Below, one piece after another: positions 36,217 to 46,162 of a stretch of DNA of 64,000 bases. The position numbers and the translations under genes are program-made. The stretch comes from Chamaecrista fasciculata (lineage: Eukaryota; Streptophyta; Magnoliopsida; Fabales; Fabaceae), in the NCBI GenBank assembly GCA_003254925.1, contig QANZ01038022.1, positions 39,286 to 103,285 on the forward strand. The letters are read 5' to 3'. Every line of letters begins with the position of its first letter. The first letter of the stretch is position 1. The notes below the pieces were generated by a model. The model was not told the DNA's origin. It saw only the letters and a list, made by a program, of their open reading frames with translations, and did not search any database.

Positions 36217-37873
36217 ATGATGATGAAGAGATTAATTGGATTTGTGGGTATGATAATAATGGTGGTTTTTTTGGTGCAAAATGGAGAAGCACACACAGAT
36301 CACGTGGTTGGAGATTCTGAAGGATGGACAGTCCCTTCCTCTACCGATTACTACCAAACTTGGGCTTCTCAAAACCAATTTGCTGTTGGTGATATCCTCA
36401 GTAAGCTTTTTCATTCATTCATCTCTCACATCTTTAATTTCCTGTCTCATTTCTTATCATTTCAAAATATCAACTTCAAAAGTCCAACACATTTAATAGG
36501 ATCCTATCCATAAAATAATTTTGTGCAAAGTGCAAATTTGATCTTATATTTTTTGCTTAATTATATTTTTTTGTAGCACTTTTGATTTCATATCTTTGAA
36601 TCAGGTTTCAATTTGGTTTCATATATGTTTTTGTTGCTGATTTGGCCTAATATCTTTGGATTATATGTAGAATTTGTCTCGTATTTTTGCTAACAGTGAG
36701 ACATTTTACAAAAATATAAGACTAATTCACTAATTCTCCAACCTGGTAAAAGAAATGAGATAAAAAATGATATAGGACCAAATTGGGATCTTTTACAAAG
36801 ATATGAGACAAAAAATGTGACAAAAAAAATATACATAACCAAATTGAGAATTGAAACAAAAAAAATGTGACATTAAATTTACACTTTAATTTTGTTAGTA
36901 GGGATAGAGTCTAAATATGCGTCAAAATAAATAGTTTTAAATTATTGTTCGAAGAACGTGGCCTAACTATTACCCAAAAATAATGTCAAAATAAGCATAA
37001 TTTTTTTTTCAACAAATTATTTTTCTGTAGGTCAAAGTGTACTTTTAGTGTCATAACTTTTGCTCAGGTCTTAATTTGGTCCCATATCACTTTTGGTCAT
37101 ATATATTTTGGTTAAGTTGCAGAATTAGTCTCATATTTTTGGAAAAAATTTCACTGCTAGTCCCACTTGATCCAAAGATATGAGACCAATTCTGCACTTG
37201 ACTCAAAAATATGAGACCAATTATGCAACATGACTAAAAGATATAAGAACAATTCTGCAACATGACCTAAAGATATGGGATCAAAAGTGTAACACATGAC
37301 CAAATCTGCAACTTGAGCAAAAGATATAGGACCAATAGTGCAACAAAAAAAGTTATGGAACCAAATTGAAACCTTAGCAAAAGTTATAGGACCAAAATTG
37401 CAGTTTGAACTTTTTCTATATATACCAAAATTGATATATATCCACTAATAGATTGCTACATCTTACAAGTTACAAGTTACAAGTACATTAATCAATTATT
37501 ATCTAACTTTGTGTTTTTGGTTTTGGTAGTATTCAATTTCACGACAAACGCACATGACGTAGTAAAAGTACCAAAAGCGTCGTACGACTCATGTAGTTCG
37601 GCTAACAACCTCACCGTGATCACCTTAACCGGCCCCACCAATCTCACCGTCGACGCCGCCGGCGACCACTACTACATTTGCACCATAGGCACCCACTGCA
37701 GCCGTGGCCAAAAGTTAGCCATCACCGCCACCGCCACCCACTCCGGCAGCGCCCCTTCGCCGTCGTCATCGTCTCCACCGCCACCGCCACCGCCGCCTAG
37801 TTCTTCGGCTTCCACCGTGTTTGCTAGTTTCTTCTTGGTGTTGCTCTCAATTTTTGTTGCTATCATGTTTTAG
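36217..37873 (+). CDS. stellacyanin-type phytocyanin (blue copper protein) with GPI tail
   Basis: Two exons (36217-36400, 37530-37873) joined in phase 1 give 175 residues. A signal peptide ends near residue 25. The plastocyanin-like fold reads HVVGDSEGWTVP, WASQNQFAVGDILIFNF, then HDVVKV. Type-1 copper ligands are His70, Cys112, His117 and Gln122; a Gln axial ligand is the stellacyanin hallmark. Cys83 and Cys118 form the expected disulphide. A Ser/Pro stretch with eight consecutive Pro precedes a hydrophobic C terminus (SFFLVLLSIFVAIMF), consistent with a GPI anchor at the cell surface. The phytocyanin role is electron transfer or wall modification, not established for each gene. The intron at about 36401-37529 holds two foldback MITEs. 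The next phytocyanin lies about 2.4 kb downstream. Confidence 0.9.
36525..36886. mobile_element. MULE-type foldback MITE in the phytocyanin intron
   Basis: Inverted ends (GCAAAGTGCAAATTTGATCT and ATTAAATTTACACTTT) are flanked by TAATTTTGT on both sides, at 36516-36524 and 36887-36895. AT-rich palindromic interior, no ORF. Confidence 0.75.
37030..37410. mobile_element. MULE-type foldback MITE in the phytocyanin intron
   Basis: Starts GGTCAAAGTGTACTTTTAG and ends with its inverted complement. Target duplication TTTTTCTGTA against TTTTTCTATA. The interior repeats 'kind' motifs such as ATGAGACCAATTCTGCA in both halves. Confidence 0.75.
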
Positions 37874-38112
37874 GTAGACATACACATGTGGGAGATATTT
37901 TATATATATTTGTGATTTTGATTTTTGAGTGTGAGGAGACAATAAACATGATAGCTAGGATCAATTGATTGAATTATATATTGTGTTTCGTTACATTTCT
38001 GTGTTACGTTGAGTTGTAATTTTTTACATGATATTGATGGATATATATATACAATAAAGATTTTACATCAACGTTACGTTTGCTTATCAAGAGTTATACA
38101 ATATTATTAAAT

Positions 38113-38532
38113 GGTCAAAGTATAAATTTGGTCTCATATCTTTTACTTAGTTTCTAAATTGATCCCATATATTTTTTTTGTTTCACTTTTTGTCTCATAT
38201 CTTTGGGTCAGATCTCAATTTGGTCCCATATCTTTTTTTTGTTGCGGATTTAGTCTGATATCTTTGGGTCAATTGCAGATTTGGTCTTATATCGTTAGGT
38301 CAGGCGCAAAAGTGGTATCATATCTTTGAAAAACGATTGACCATTAATTGATTTTTTTTGCAAAGATATAAGACTAATTATGCAACCTGACCAAAAGATA
38401 TGGAACCAGAAATGATATGAGACCAAATTGGGACCTTTTACAAAGATATGAGATTAAAAGTGCAACAAAAAAAGATATAGGACCAAATTGAGAACTGATC
38501 AAAAGATATGAGACCAAATTTATAATTTGACC
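38113..38532. mobile_element. MULE-type foldback MITE with exact 9-bp target duplication
   Basis: Begins GGTCAAAGTATAAATTTGGT and ends ATTTATAATTTGACC. The sequence TTATTAAAT occurs immediately before (38104-38112) and after (38533-38541). A 9-bp duplication with long inverted arms assigns this widespread family to Mutator-like elements. Confidence 0.85.
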
Positions 38533-39072
38533 TTATTAAATTTATGTCTTACTTTATCTCGTCTTGATGTACCACTCAATGTCATTTTTTCTCAAATAAA
38601 GATCTCATCTTTTTTTTACGCAAAATTTTACGTCTCCTTGAAATCGTTTCTCAAAATCAATGGGAATTAAATTTAGCAAAATGATGATTACTCTCTTATG
38701 ACGTGACAGATATAGATTCAAACGGCCTCTATTAGAAAAAGTGTCTACATTCAGTGATTAATAATGTCTCAAATTAATCCCATGGTCAATTCAAATCGGA
38801 CTTGTGTCCTACTCGTTTCATATATAAATGAAAAGTAGACATAGACAGGAAACTAAATTTTCAAACTATATATTGGAAATATTAGCATAGAAATTAATGA
38901 ATTGCACGAGCTAAGAATTTTTGTGGCTTCAAATTAAACTCCATTATCCACTCAAATTTGTGTATATGTATATGTATATATGTATATGCAACTTTAATTA
39001 GAACACCATAAAAAAAATTAAATAAGAGATATATGCAATGGAATTTATATTTAAGAATTGGCTAAAAGAATA

Positions 39073-39902
39073 GCTCAAATGCTCAAATTGGTCCTAAATA
39101 TATGCTTTTAAGTTCATTTTGGTCCAAAATATTTCATAATGTTCAAATTGGGCCTAAACAACATTGTCATTTAATTTCATTTTAGTCCCAAAATACTAAA
39201 TGTGGTCATGCTTCTCTCGTTTCAAATTCAAATAAGACGAGTCTAGAGCTACGTGTTGCTTTTAACAAGTACTTTCTCTATCTATTTGGGATCGTAAGAA
39301 AATAAGGTCAAATCGAATCCGAAGAGTGGATTGCTCGTTTCACTGTCAACAAGCAAAGTTGGTATTATCATCCTCCTTTCAAGTTTGAATACGATGAGTT
39401 CAAAGTTACATATTACACTCAAGGAGTCCTTTTTTTTATTAACAAATTATATCTAATCAGGTTCGAAAGTAGGTTTGTGACCAACTTTTCATGATTTTTT
39501 TTTTATTTTTGGTCCCAAACTCACTTTCGAGTCTAATTTGATCTTATTTGCTGACTTTCCCAATTTGGCAGACAAAAAAAATTTGTTAAGATCGAGTAAC
39601 CTGTAGCTCTAAGTTCGTCGCATTCAGATTTGAAATAAGAGAGATATGGCCAACTTTGCTTGTTTGAAATGAGTGGCCCACTTTTGGAACCCAATTTGAC
39701 CTCGTTTGCTAACAGTTACAGTTGGATAGAAAAAGTACTCACCAAAAGCAATACATAACTCCCGACTTGTCATATTCGAACTTGAAAGAAGAGAGATATA
39801 ACCACATTCAGTAATTTAGAATCAAAATGAAACTAAATTGCAATATTTAAGATCAAAATGAACTTAAGGACATGTGTTTAGGACCAATTTGAACATTTGG
39901 CC
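39073..39902. mobile_element. long foldback element of the 32638 family
   Basis: Left GCTCAAATGCTCAAATTGGT and right ACCAATTTGAACATTTGGCC are inverted. The interior repeats motifs also seen at 18504 and 32638 (gagctacgt, gtactttctctatct). Flanks AAAAGAATA and AAAAAATTA are only partly alike. Confidence 0.65.
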
Positions 39903-40844
39903 AAAAAATTATATTTAAGAATGTTTAGTTTAAATATTTTAGGGCCATCATGTACCAAAAAAACAAAAAATGAAAATTGAATGGAGCATGAAGTATTGAA
40001 ATTTGGGCCCTACATCAATATATACATCTAGAATTAAAAGGCGTGTATATTGAAAAAAGGTGATCCATGACCGGCACTCACCAAAGCACACGTCTCTACC
40101 GCTGTTTTACTTCACAATTATAAGGAACATTTCAACAACGGTCTTTAGGCTCCCATTTAAGATATATACAAAACAAAATAACTCAAAATAATAATTTAAT
40201 ATATATACATATATTTATAATTTTAGTTGTATAAATTTTTATTCTATTGTCAACTCTTAGAAAAATAGTTAATAGAAACATCTCTGTATAATTAGAAATA
40301 TTATTGAGGATGAAGAAAATGAGTGTTTCATTATATGGTTATGGCAGATTTTTGAGTATGATAATGGTGCAATGTGTGGTATTGGTATTAGGTGATGAGT
40401 CAAAGAGATTGCATGTGGTTGGAGATGGCTTGGGATGGACTGTACCTCAAAGCAACGACCCTCTCAATGCTTACACTATTTGGGCTTCTAATAACACTTT
40501 CTTCCTTGGTGATGTTCTGAGTAAGATCATTATTATTCACCTCTCTCTACCTCCTTATTAATTAACATTCTTAGGACTCTAGTTATTTTCTTTTTCTTTT
40601 TTATTTATATTATTCTTAGAGCTGTGCTTTTTATTTCCTTATCCATTTTTCATACATTTGTTAATACGTCTAAATTGAATTTTTAAAAGATGTAATTACA
40701 ATCAATTTAATATTTTTTTTTCAAAAGATAATAACGGAAGTTAGTGGCAAGATTAATGTATCGTTTCAATCGGATGAAAAATCAAATGTGAATTGTTGAT
40801 TTTAGATTTTGTTGATATTGTATTTAATTAACTATTGATGTAAG

Positions 40845-41048
40845 CTAACAAAGGTTGGTCCAGTTGGTAAGGAGTCAACTCATAACCCATAAGGTCGTGA
40901 GTTCGATTCCCGCTGTCGATGTGAGGGCCTTGTTGGTAGGCGATCTGTAAGTACCTCTGTAAGCGCTTATAGAGCCTGGAGGCCTGCCCTGGCCGTGATG
41001 AGTCCCCGGGGCCCAACTCACCTAAACTTCGACAACCAAAAAAAAAAA
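40845..41048 (+). mobile_element. tRNA-derived SINE (family 2) in the phytocyanin intron
   Basis: A-box-like TGGTCCAGTTGG (40856-40867) and B-box GTTCGATTCC (40901-40910) have tRNA promoter spacing. The element ends in about a dozen A. An exact 15-bp direct repeat AACTATTGATGTAAG (40830-40844 and 41049-41063) flanks it. Confidence 0.85.
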
Positions 41049-41539
41049 AACTATTGATGTAAGATAGAGGAAATCAAGAACAAGAATAGATCAATAACCG
41101 CTAGTTCTCTCCCTCTCCCTCTCCCTCTCTAGTTTTTTTTTTTGGGCACTTGTTCTTCTTTATCGATCTTCTCTAGCTAGTGAGAAATGGTAATAATTGC
41201 AATTTTTCCTTGTTTCTTTATCTTTTTTAGTTTTTCAAATTGTATAACTTATATCTATTGTCCTCCAAGTTCTGGAGTGGTTTTTTTTAGATCTATTTAT
41301 GGTTCTAGTTTTTTTTTTTTTTTGAAAGATTCTATTCTAATATTAAATTGACTCACCCATATCTAACTATCTTTGCTAAAAAACATTCATATTTTGACAA
41401 ATTGATGATAAAGTCCCTGATATCTATATTTGGGATCAAAACTACTTTTTTGATATAATATAGACAGTTTAATAGTAAACAATTTGTTGGCAACAACAAG
41501 ATTAGTGATAATTTTCATCTTATAGATGAAATCAGTTGC

Positions 41540-42030
41540 AAGATTTTAAAAGTCGAACCGGACGTTGAACCGACCAAGATAATGGTTCAACCTAGGTCTA
41601 AATGACAAATAAATTAATTGAAAAAGCCTAAAGATAATATAATTCAATTTTAAATATTCATAATTAAGTTGTAAATTACAATTATGACATTAACGTAGAA
41701 AAAAAAAGTAGAAGTACAAAAAATAAATTAACAATATCATAAATAAAAGTTTCATAAATTTACATGAATTAACATAAATATAATCATTTTTTATAATATT
41801 TAGTAGTATTAATATTAATGTTATCAAGTGACATTTTATGATCCCTTTATATTTCTTCTAAGATCATGTATACCATCAATATTTTTTAACTTTTGACCCA
41901 TAAGTAAATAAAAAAAATAAAAATAAAAATAAAACTTGATCGATTCACCTAGTTCTCTACCAGTTTATCTAGTTTTTAGCATCTTTTTGAACTGGACCAA
42001 TGATTGGTTCAACCAATCTAGACCGAATTT
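41540..42030. mobile_element. diverged copy of the CCGGT-rich hAT-like element
   Basis: The ends hold the 'aaccgg.c...gaaccg' and 'gaccgaattttaaaac' blocks in inverted order, the same plan as at 4962 and 51932. It lies in the second phytocyanin intron. The interior is AT-rich. Confidence 0.4.
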
Positions 42031-42910
42031 TAAAACTATGATTAATTGTGTTTTTATTTACTATATGGATATGGATAAGGCACGAATATATATAAAGTAT
42101 GGTATTGAATAAAATAAACGAATACGGATACAGACAATGATAAAACTATTGGGTATCCTGCTTATTGTCTCAATTTCATGTATACATTTGTATTTTGCAG
42201 CATATAATTTCGTGACAGATAGACACGATGTAGTAAAAGTGACAAAGGATACATATGCATCGTGCAACTTAACAAAATAATAATAGCATAGGCATCGACA
42301 CCCTCACCATCACCATCAGCCCTACCAACATCACGCTCTCCGCCATCGGTGATCACTACTACATTTGCAGCATCGGCCGCCATTGCCGCAACGGCCAGAA
42401 GTTAGCAGTGACCGTAGGCTCACCACCGCCATCAATGGCATCCATGCCTCCATGTGAAGAACCCCCTCCACCTCCTCACTCTTATGCCTCTTCTATTTTA
42501 GCTACTTTCATCTTGCCCTTCTTTTGCATTGTCCTTGGAATTATACATTAAATATATATACAATAAATTATACTTTGACACCCTCTGGTTTGACGGAATC
42601 AAATCCTCGGCAGTCTAAGCAATGTGTAGTATCTGCATTTTGTCCAGCATCTATTGAAAAAAAGAGTATATATGAGAAGAAGAGAATTGTAGGTTTTGAG
42701 GCGTGAGTAATACACTTTCTTTTAAGAGAATATGCATGTGTTATAGGATTATCCACAGTATATCTCTCTCAGGATACAACAAAACCCCTAGAACTGTTTA
42801 ATTTATAGAGAATGAAAAGGCACCATTAACAGACGTATCTATTTATGTGAAAGAGTACTTCCAACAAACATGTCAGTCTGTTTTAATCTGTTGCTTTGTT
42901 TCAAAATAAT

Positions 42911-43082
42911 TAGCCTGATTGGAAATTCCACCGCCTGTCCAGGGTTGAGCCTTGGGATTTGACGATGAACTTAAAAAGCCACCTACAAACGTTTTACGCC
43001 CAATCATTCCAGATAACGCTTGCATCCTCTGTCTTACTACGACTGCTGGCACAAAGTTAGCCGATGCTTATTCCCCAGATAC
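42911..43082 (-). pseudogene. nuclear copy of plastid 16S rRNA (about 170 bases)
   Basis: On the minus strand the text follows the 16S region around the GTGCCAGCAG site and GGATGCAAGCGTTAT, TGGAATGATTGGGCGTAA, GTAGGTGGCTTTTTAAG and GGACAGGCGGTGGAA. It resembles plastid, not nuclear, rRNA. Differences I can see against the plastid sequence are mainly C-to-T and G-to-A changes, for example GCCGCGG reads GTCGTAG and CCGCC reads TCATC. That is the pattern expected of cytosine-methylation decay. It cannot encode a working rRNA. Confidence 0.85.
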
Positions 43083-43169
43083 ACATTTAATCTTCATGTT
43101 GGCTTGCTTCCTAGTCAGTTAGCATTACAAGTTATAATTTGGCCTTTTGAAAAAGAGGAGAAAAAAACT

Positions 43170-43320
43170 AAGATGGACGAACCCTCGCCTCTTCCACCGT
43201 CTACTTCATCTTTTGCCCTACTCTCTTCACCGTCTCCGCTGCTATCTCTGTCATCGTCTCTGCTTTGTTGGCCCCTTCTTTCACTTTGGTAGCCTTTTGC
43301 CACATTTTCGATTCCAAGTG
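43170..43320 (+). pseudogene. captured gene fragment, hydrophobic protein
   Basis: One frame reads DGRTLASSTVYFIFCPTLFT, VSAAISVIVSALLAPSFTLV and AFCHIFDSK before a stop, with two hydrophobic stretches. No start or domain that I recognise. It lies between the plastid piece and the right end of the inverted-repeat element. It may be a fragment of a membrane protein gene. Confidence 0.4.
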
Positions 43321-44031
43321 AAGAAGTACGGTGCCGTCACGAGACCGGGATGAGAACGCCGCCATCGTCGAACCGTGAGGAGAACGTCGCCAGTGTCAAA
43401 GGTTGACAAAAGGGGATGGAAGTCGAAGTGGAAAGATGATTGGAAGTGAAAGTAGGGAATGCTGGGTTTTGCAATTTTCGGACACGTGGCGGCATCTCTA
43501 CAGTTCAATGAAATGAACAGTGGATATTGGACAAAATGCAGATATTGCACATTGCTTAGACTGTCGAGGATCCGGTTCTATGGTTTGATCCCATTTTACT
43601 TTGGTACCCTAAGATTTCCATTGTTACCCTTTTGGTACCCTAAGCAATTTTTCCGTTAGTTTTGGACGGAATTTGGCACGTGACCTGCACATGCGCTCAC
43701 TAAAACTCAATTTTGTCCAACATTTTGCCACAACAAAAATTAAATGCATGCTTTCTGAAAGTTTTGAATGATTTTGATGTTGGATGCTAAGAAAGTTTTT
43801 GAGAGAATTCAGAACTAAGTTTCGAAAAGCATGCGTTTGATTTCTATTGTTTTGGCAAAACGTTGGATAAAATTGAGTTTTAGTGAGCCCACATGCAGGT
43901 CATGTGCCAAATTCCGTTCAAAACTAACGAAAAAATTGTTCAGGCCGAGTACTAAAAGGTAACGATAAAGACCTTAGGTACGTATATGTAAATTATTTGC
44001 GTATTGTACTAAAGTGTGATTTACCCTTATA

Positions 44032-45983
44032 TATATAAAAGTAAACATATATGTAAATGATTTGCTTATTGTGTTTGGCTTGTAAATTAATTTCTAATAG
44101 ATACATGGGTTAACAACATAATTCTTGAAAGTCATGATACCACTCATCGCCATCACTGCTATATATGAGTTAAACAAATCGATTCCAAAAGTCTATATAA
44201 TTTATACATACATAATTAATCTCTCAAAACCTTGTAATCAAAATTGTTTAATCACTTTGTTTCTGAGAGTTAGTCCTTAAAAAATAAATTTAAGGACTAA
44301 AATATATGGACTTTACTACTCTTAAAAATTAAAATATATAAACTAAATTTTCAAAACATAGACAATTCATATATGTTAATTTTACAAATTATATTATATA
44401 TTTACTCATATATTAATATTCCATATATATATATATATTATATGATTAATTTGAGGTTGTACGCAGGTGTGATCATGTACCGAATATTGTATCATTGATA
44501 TATGTTTGCTTTTTTTTTTTGGACGAAAAGTTTAGGTGAGTTGGGTCTCGAGGGTTTACCAAGGTCAGGGTATGCCTCCATGCTCTATAAGCGTTTACAG
44601 AGGTGCTTACAGATCACCTTACCAACAAGGCCCTCACATCAGCAGCGAGATTCGAACACACGACCTTATGAGTTATGAATTGACTCATTACTAACTGAAT
44701 CGATCTTTGTTGGCTATATAATTTGCTTTTTATTTGGCGACAATATATGGTTTGTTTTGTTATAATTAAGAATGTGTTTTTTTTTAAGTTGATTATATAT
44801 AAATATATGATGGACATATGGTCCTTATTAAAGGTACAAGATTCTTGATGGAATTATAAAAACCAAACCTTTTAATGTATATGTGTGTGTATATAATAAG
44901 ATATATAGGTGGTGGAGGTAACAACACAAAAGTGAGAAAGTAGTCAACACATATCTCATGGAATCTTTCTGGAAACAATACGTATGTGAATATTATCAGA
45001 TTAAAGCCAACACACAGAGGCATGCAAAGGAATAATAATTATTTAATTAATTTCTTTATATATTAATATGCCAAGGATCCTTTCAATATACTTATGCCAA
45101 GGATGCTTCAAATAATTAATGCCACTCTCCCTTTACAGTTAATATATGACATAATTATATTGAATAAACTAATAATTTGGTCCCTGGAAGACTATCGAAA
45201 TGATAACTCGATCCGTGAAAGATTGAAATGTATAATTTAGTCTCTGAAAGATTAAATCAATATATTATTTAGTCCTTTTTATGGATTAAATAGTATAATT
45301 TTATAATCTTTCAAAGACTAAAAAGTATACCATTTTGATCTTTCAGGGACTAAATTATACATTTCTTTCAGGGATCAAATTGTTGCTTTACTTTTATATA
45401 TATACACTCCATCACCAAATTCTTAATTAATTTCACATTTTGATTTCTACCCTTGGACTTGAGTTTTCTTTACGTATATATATGCAACAATCAAGTAATA
45501 AAAAAGAGATTAATTTTCAATCAAGTACCTAATCTTTTGGTGCTAAAGTGAATTGATGTTTATATATTCCTGGATTTGTTTGGTCATATAATCATCAAGT
45601 CTCGTGTGGCAGAATTTATTCAAAGAATAGTTCTGAAACAAAGGTGGATTCAGACACGAGAGAAATTAAAGAATCTCTAAAGAAGGTCAAATATAGTACG
45701 TTGCATTATATATGTATCATGTACATAATATCCCAAATAAACTAATAATGTTTTGTGGCTTGTGCGAATATTCATGTTTTTTGGTTTTTATTAGAATATA
45801 TATACACATGCAGGCATCTCATATATATGAACTCATAATTTAATTTTTAAAATTCTAATTTATAAATTTGAAGTTTCAAAAGTTATAAAAGATAATACAT
45901 TTTCCTTTTCATTTTCATCTCTAAAAACTAGTCCCCGAAAAATAAGTTAAACATATACTAATTGAAATATATATATATATATA
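44032..45983. other. intergenic; SINE at 44511-44714 and foldback 45164-45390
   Basis: AT-rich microsatellites. The foldback has inverted AATTTGGTCCCTGGAAGAC and GATCAAATTGTT blocks and resembles 54744-55009. No gene. Confidence 0.4.
44511..44714 (-). mobile_element. SINE family 2, antisense copy
   Basis: The reverse complement reproduces the copy at 40845-41048, beginning with poly-T (44511-44520) and ending at the A-box end CTTTGTTGGC. B-box is changed but recognisable (ATTCGAAC on the plus strand). Flanks share a TTTGCTTTTT motif. Confidence 0.75.
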
Positions 45984-46162
45984 TCTTATATTATATGGCT
46001 CCACCCCTTTCTGGTCGTTCATGTTTAAAACTATAGTCTATGAATTAAAAATAAGAGAAAATTTATTATTTGGTCTCTCTTTCTTTACTAAGTTAACAAT
46101 TTAGTCCCTTATTTATTTTACATACATATTTGCGTGCCCGTTAGGGCACGCAAAGCCCCTAG
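45984..46162 (+). mobile_element. short non-autonomous Helitron, second 179-bp copy
   Basis: Begins TCTTATATTATATGGCTCC after A and ends CTAG before T. The hairpin GCGTGCCC / GGGCACGC with loop GTTA is identical to that of the 25920 copy and is again followed by seven bases (AAAGCCC) and CTAG. Confidence 0.85.

Larger units (their letters stand above)
40310..42551 (+). pseudogene. stellacyanin-type phytocyanin with a one-base frameshift
   Basis: Exons 40310-40520 and 42201-42551 join in phase 1. The product begins with a signal peptide and reads HVVGDGLGWTVPQ, YTIWASNNTF, then RHDVV with the first copper His (79). After ASCNLTK the frame stops at 42278, at residue 96. The next frame continues a normal phytocyanin: DTLTITISPTN, DHYYICSIGRHCRNGQKLAV with Cys, His and Gln ligands, a PPPPP stretch and a hydrophobic tail ending ATFILPFFCIVLGIIH before TAA at 42549. 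Exon lengths sum to one base more than a multiple of three, and the excess falls on the A run at 42274-42277. Either the gene is broken or the A run is a sequencing or assembly error. It resembles the upstream phytocyanin closely in plan. Its intron carries a SINE. Confidence 0.85.
42594..43580. mobile_element. inverted-repeat element carrying a plastid 16S rRNA piece and a gene fragment
   Basis: About 50-base ends are inverted: both read TCCTCGRCAGTCTAAGCAAT, then TATCTGCATTTTGTCC. The motif TGGTTTGA lies on both sides (42586-42593 and 43581-43588), an 8- or 9-bp target duplication. No transposase is seen. Between the ends are an antisense plastid 16S segment and a GC-rich coding-like segment, listed separately. 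Confidence 0.75.
42565..44030. mobile_element. foldback host element split by a nested insertion
   Basis: The left part (TTATACTTTGACACCCTCTG) and right part (the ...AGTGTGATTTACCC end) form the ends of a long foldback element of the 'actttggtaccc' type. The arms include GTGCCAAATTCCGT and its complement near 43670-43920. A second element, 42594-43580, sits inside at 'tggtttga'. Confidence 0.6.
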
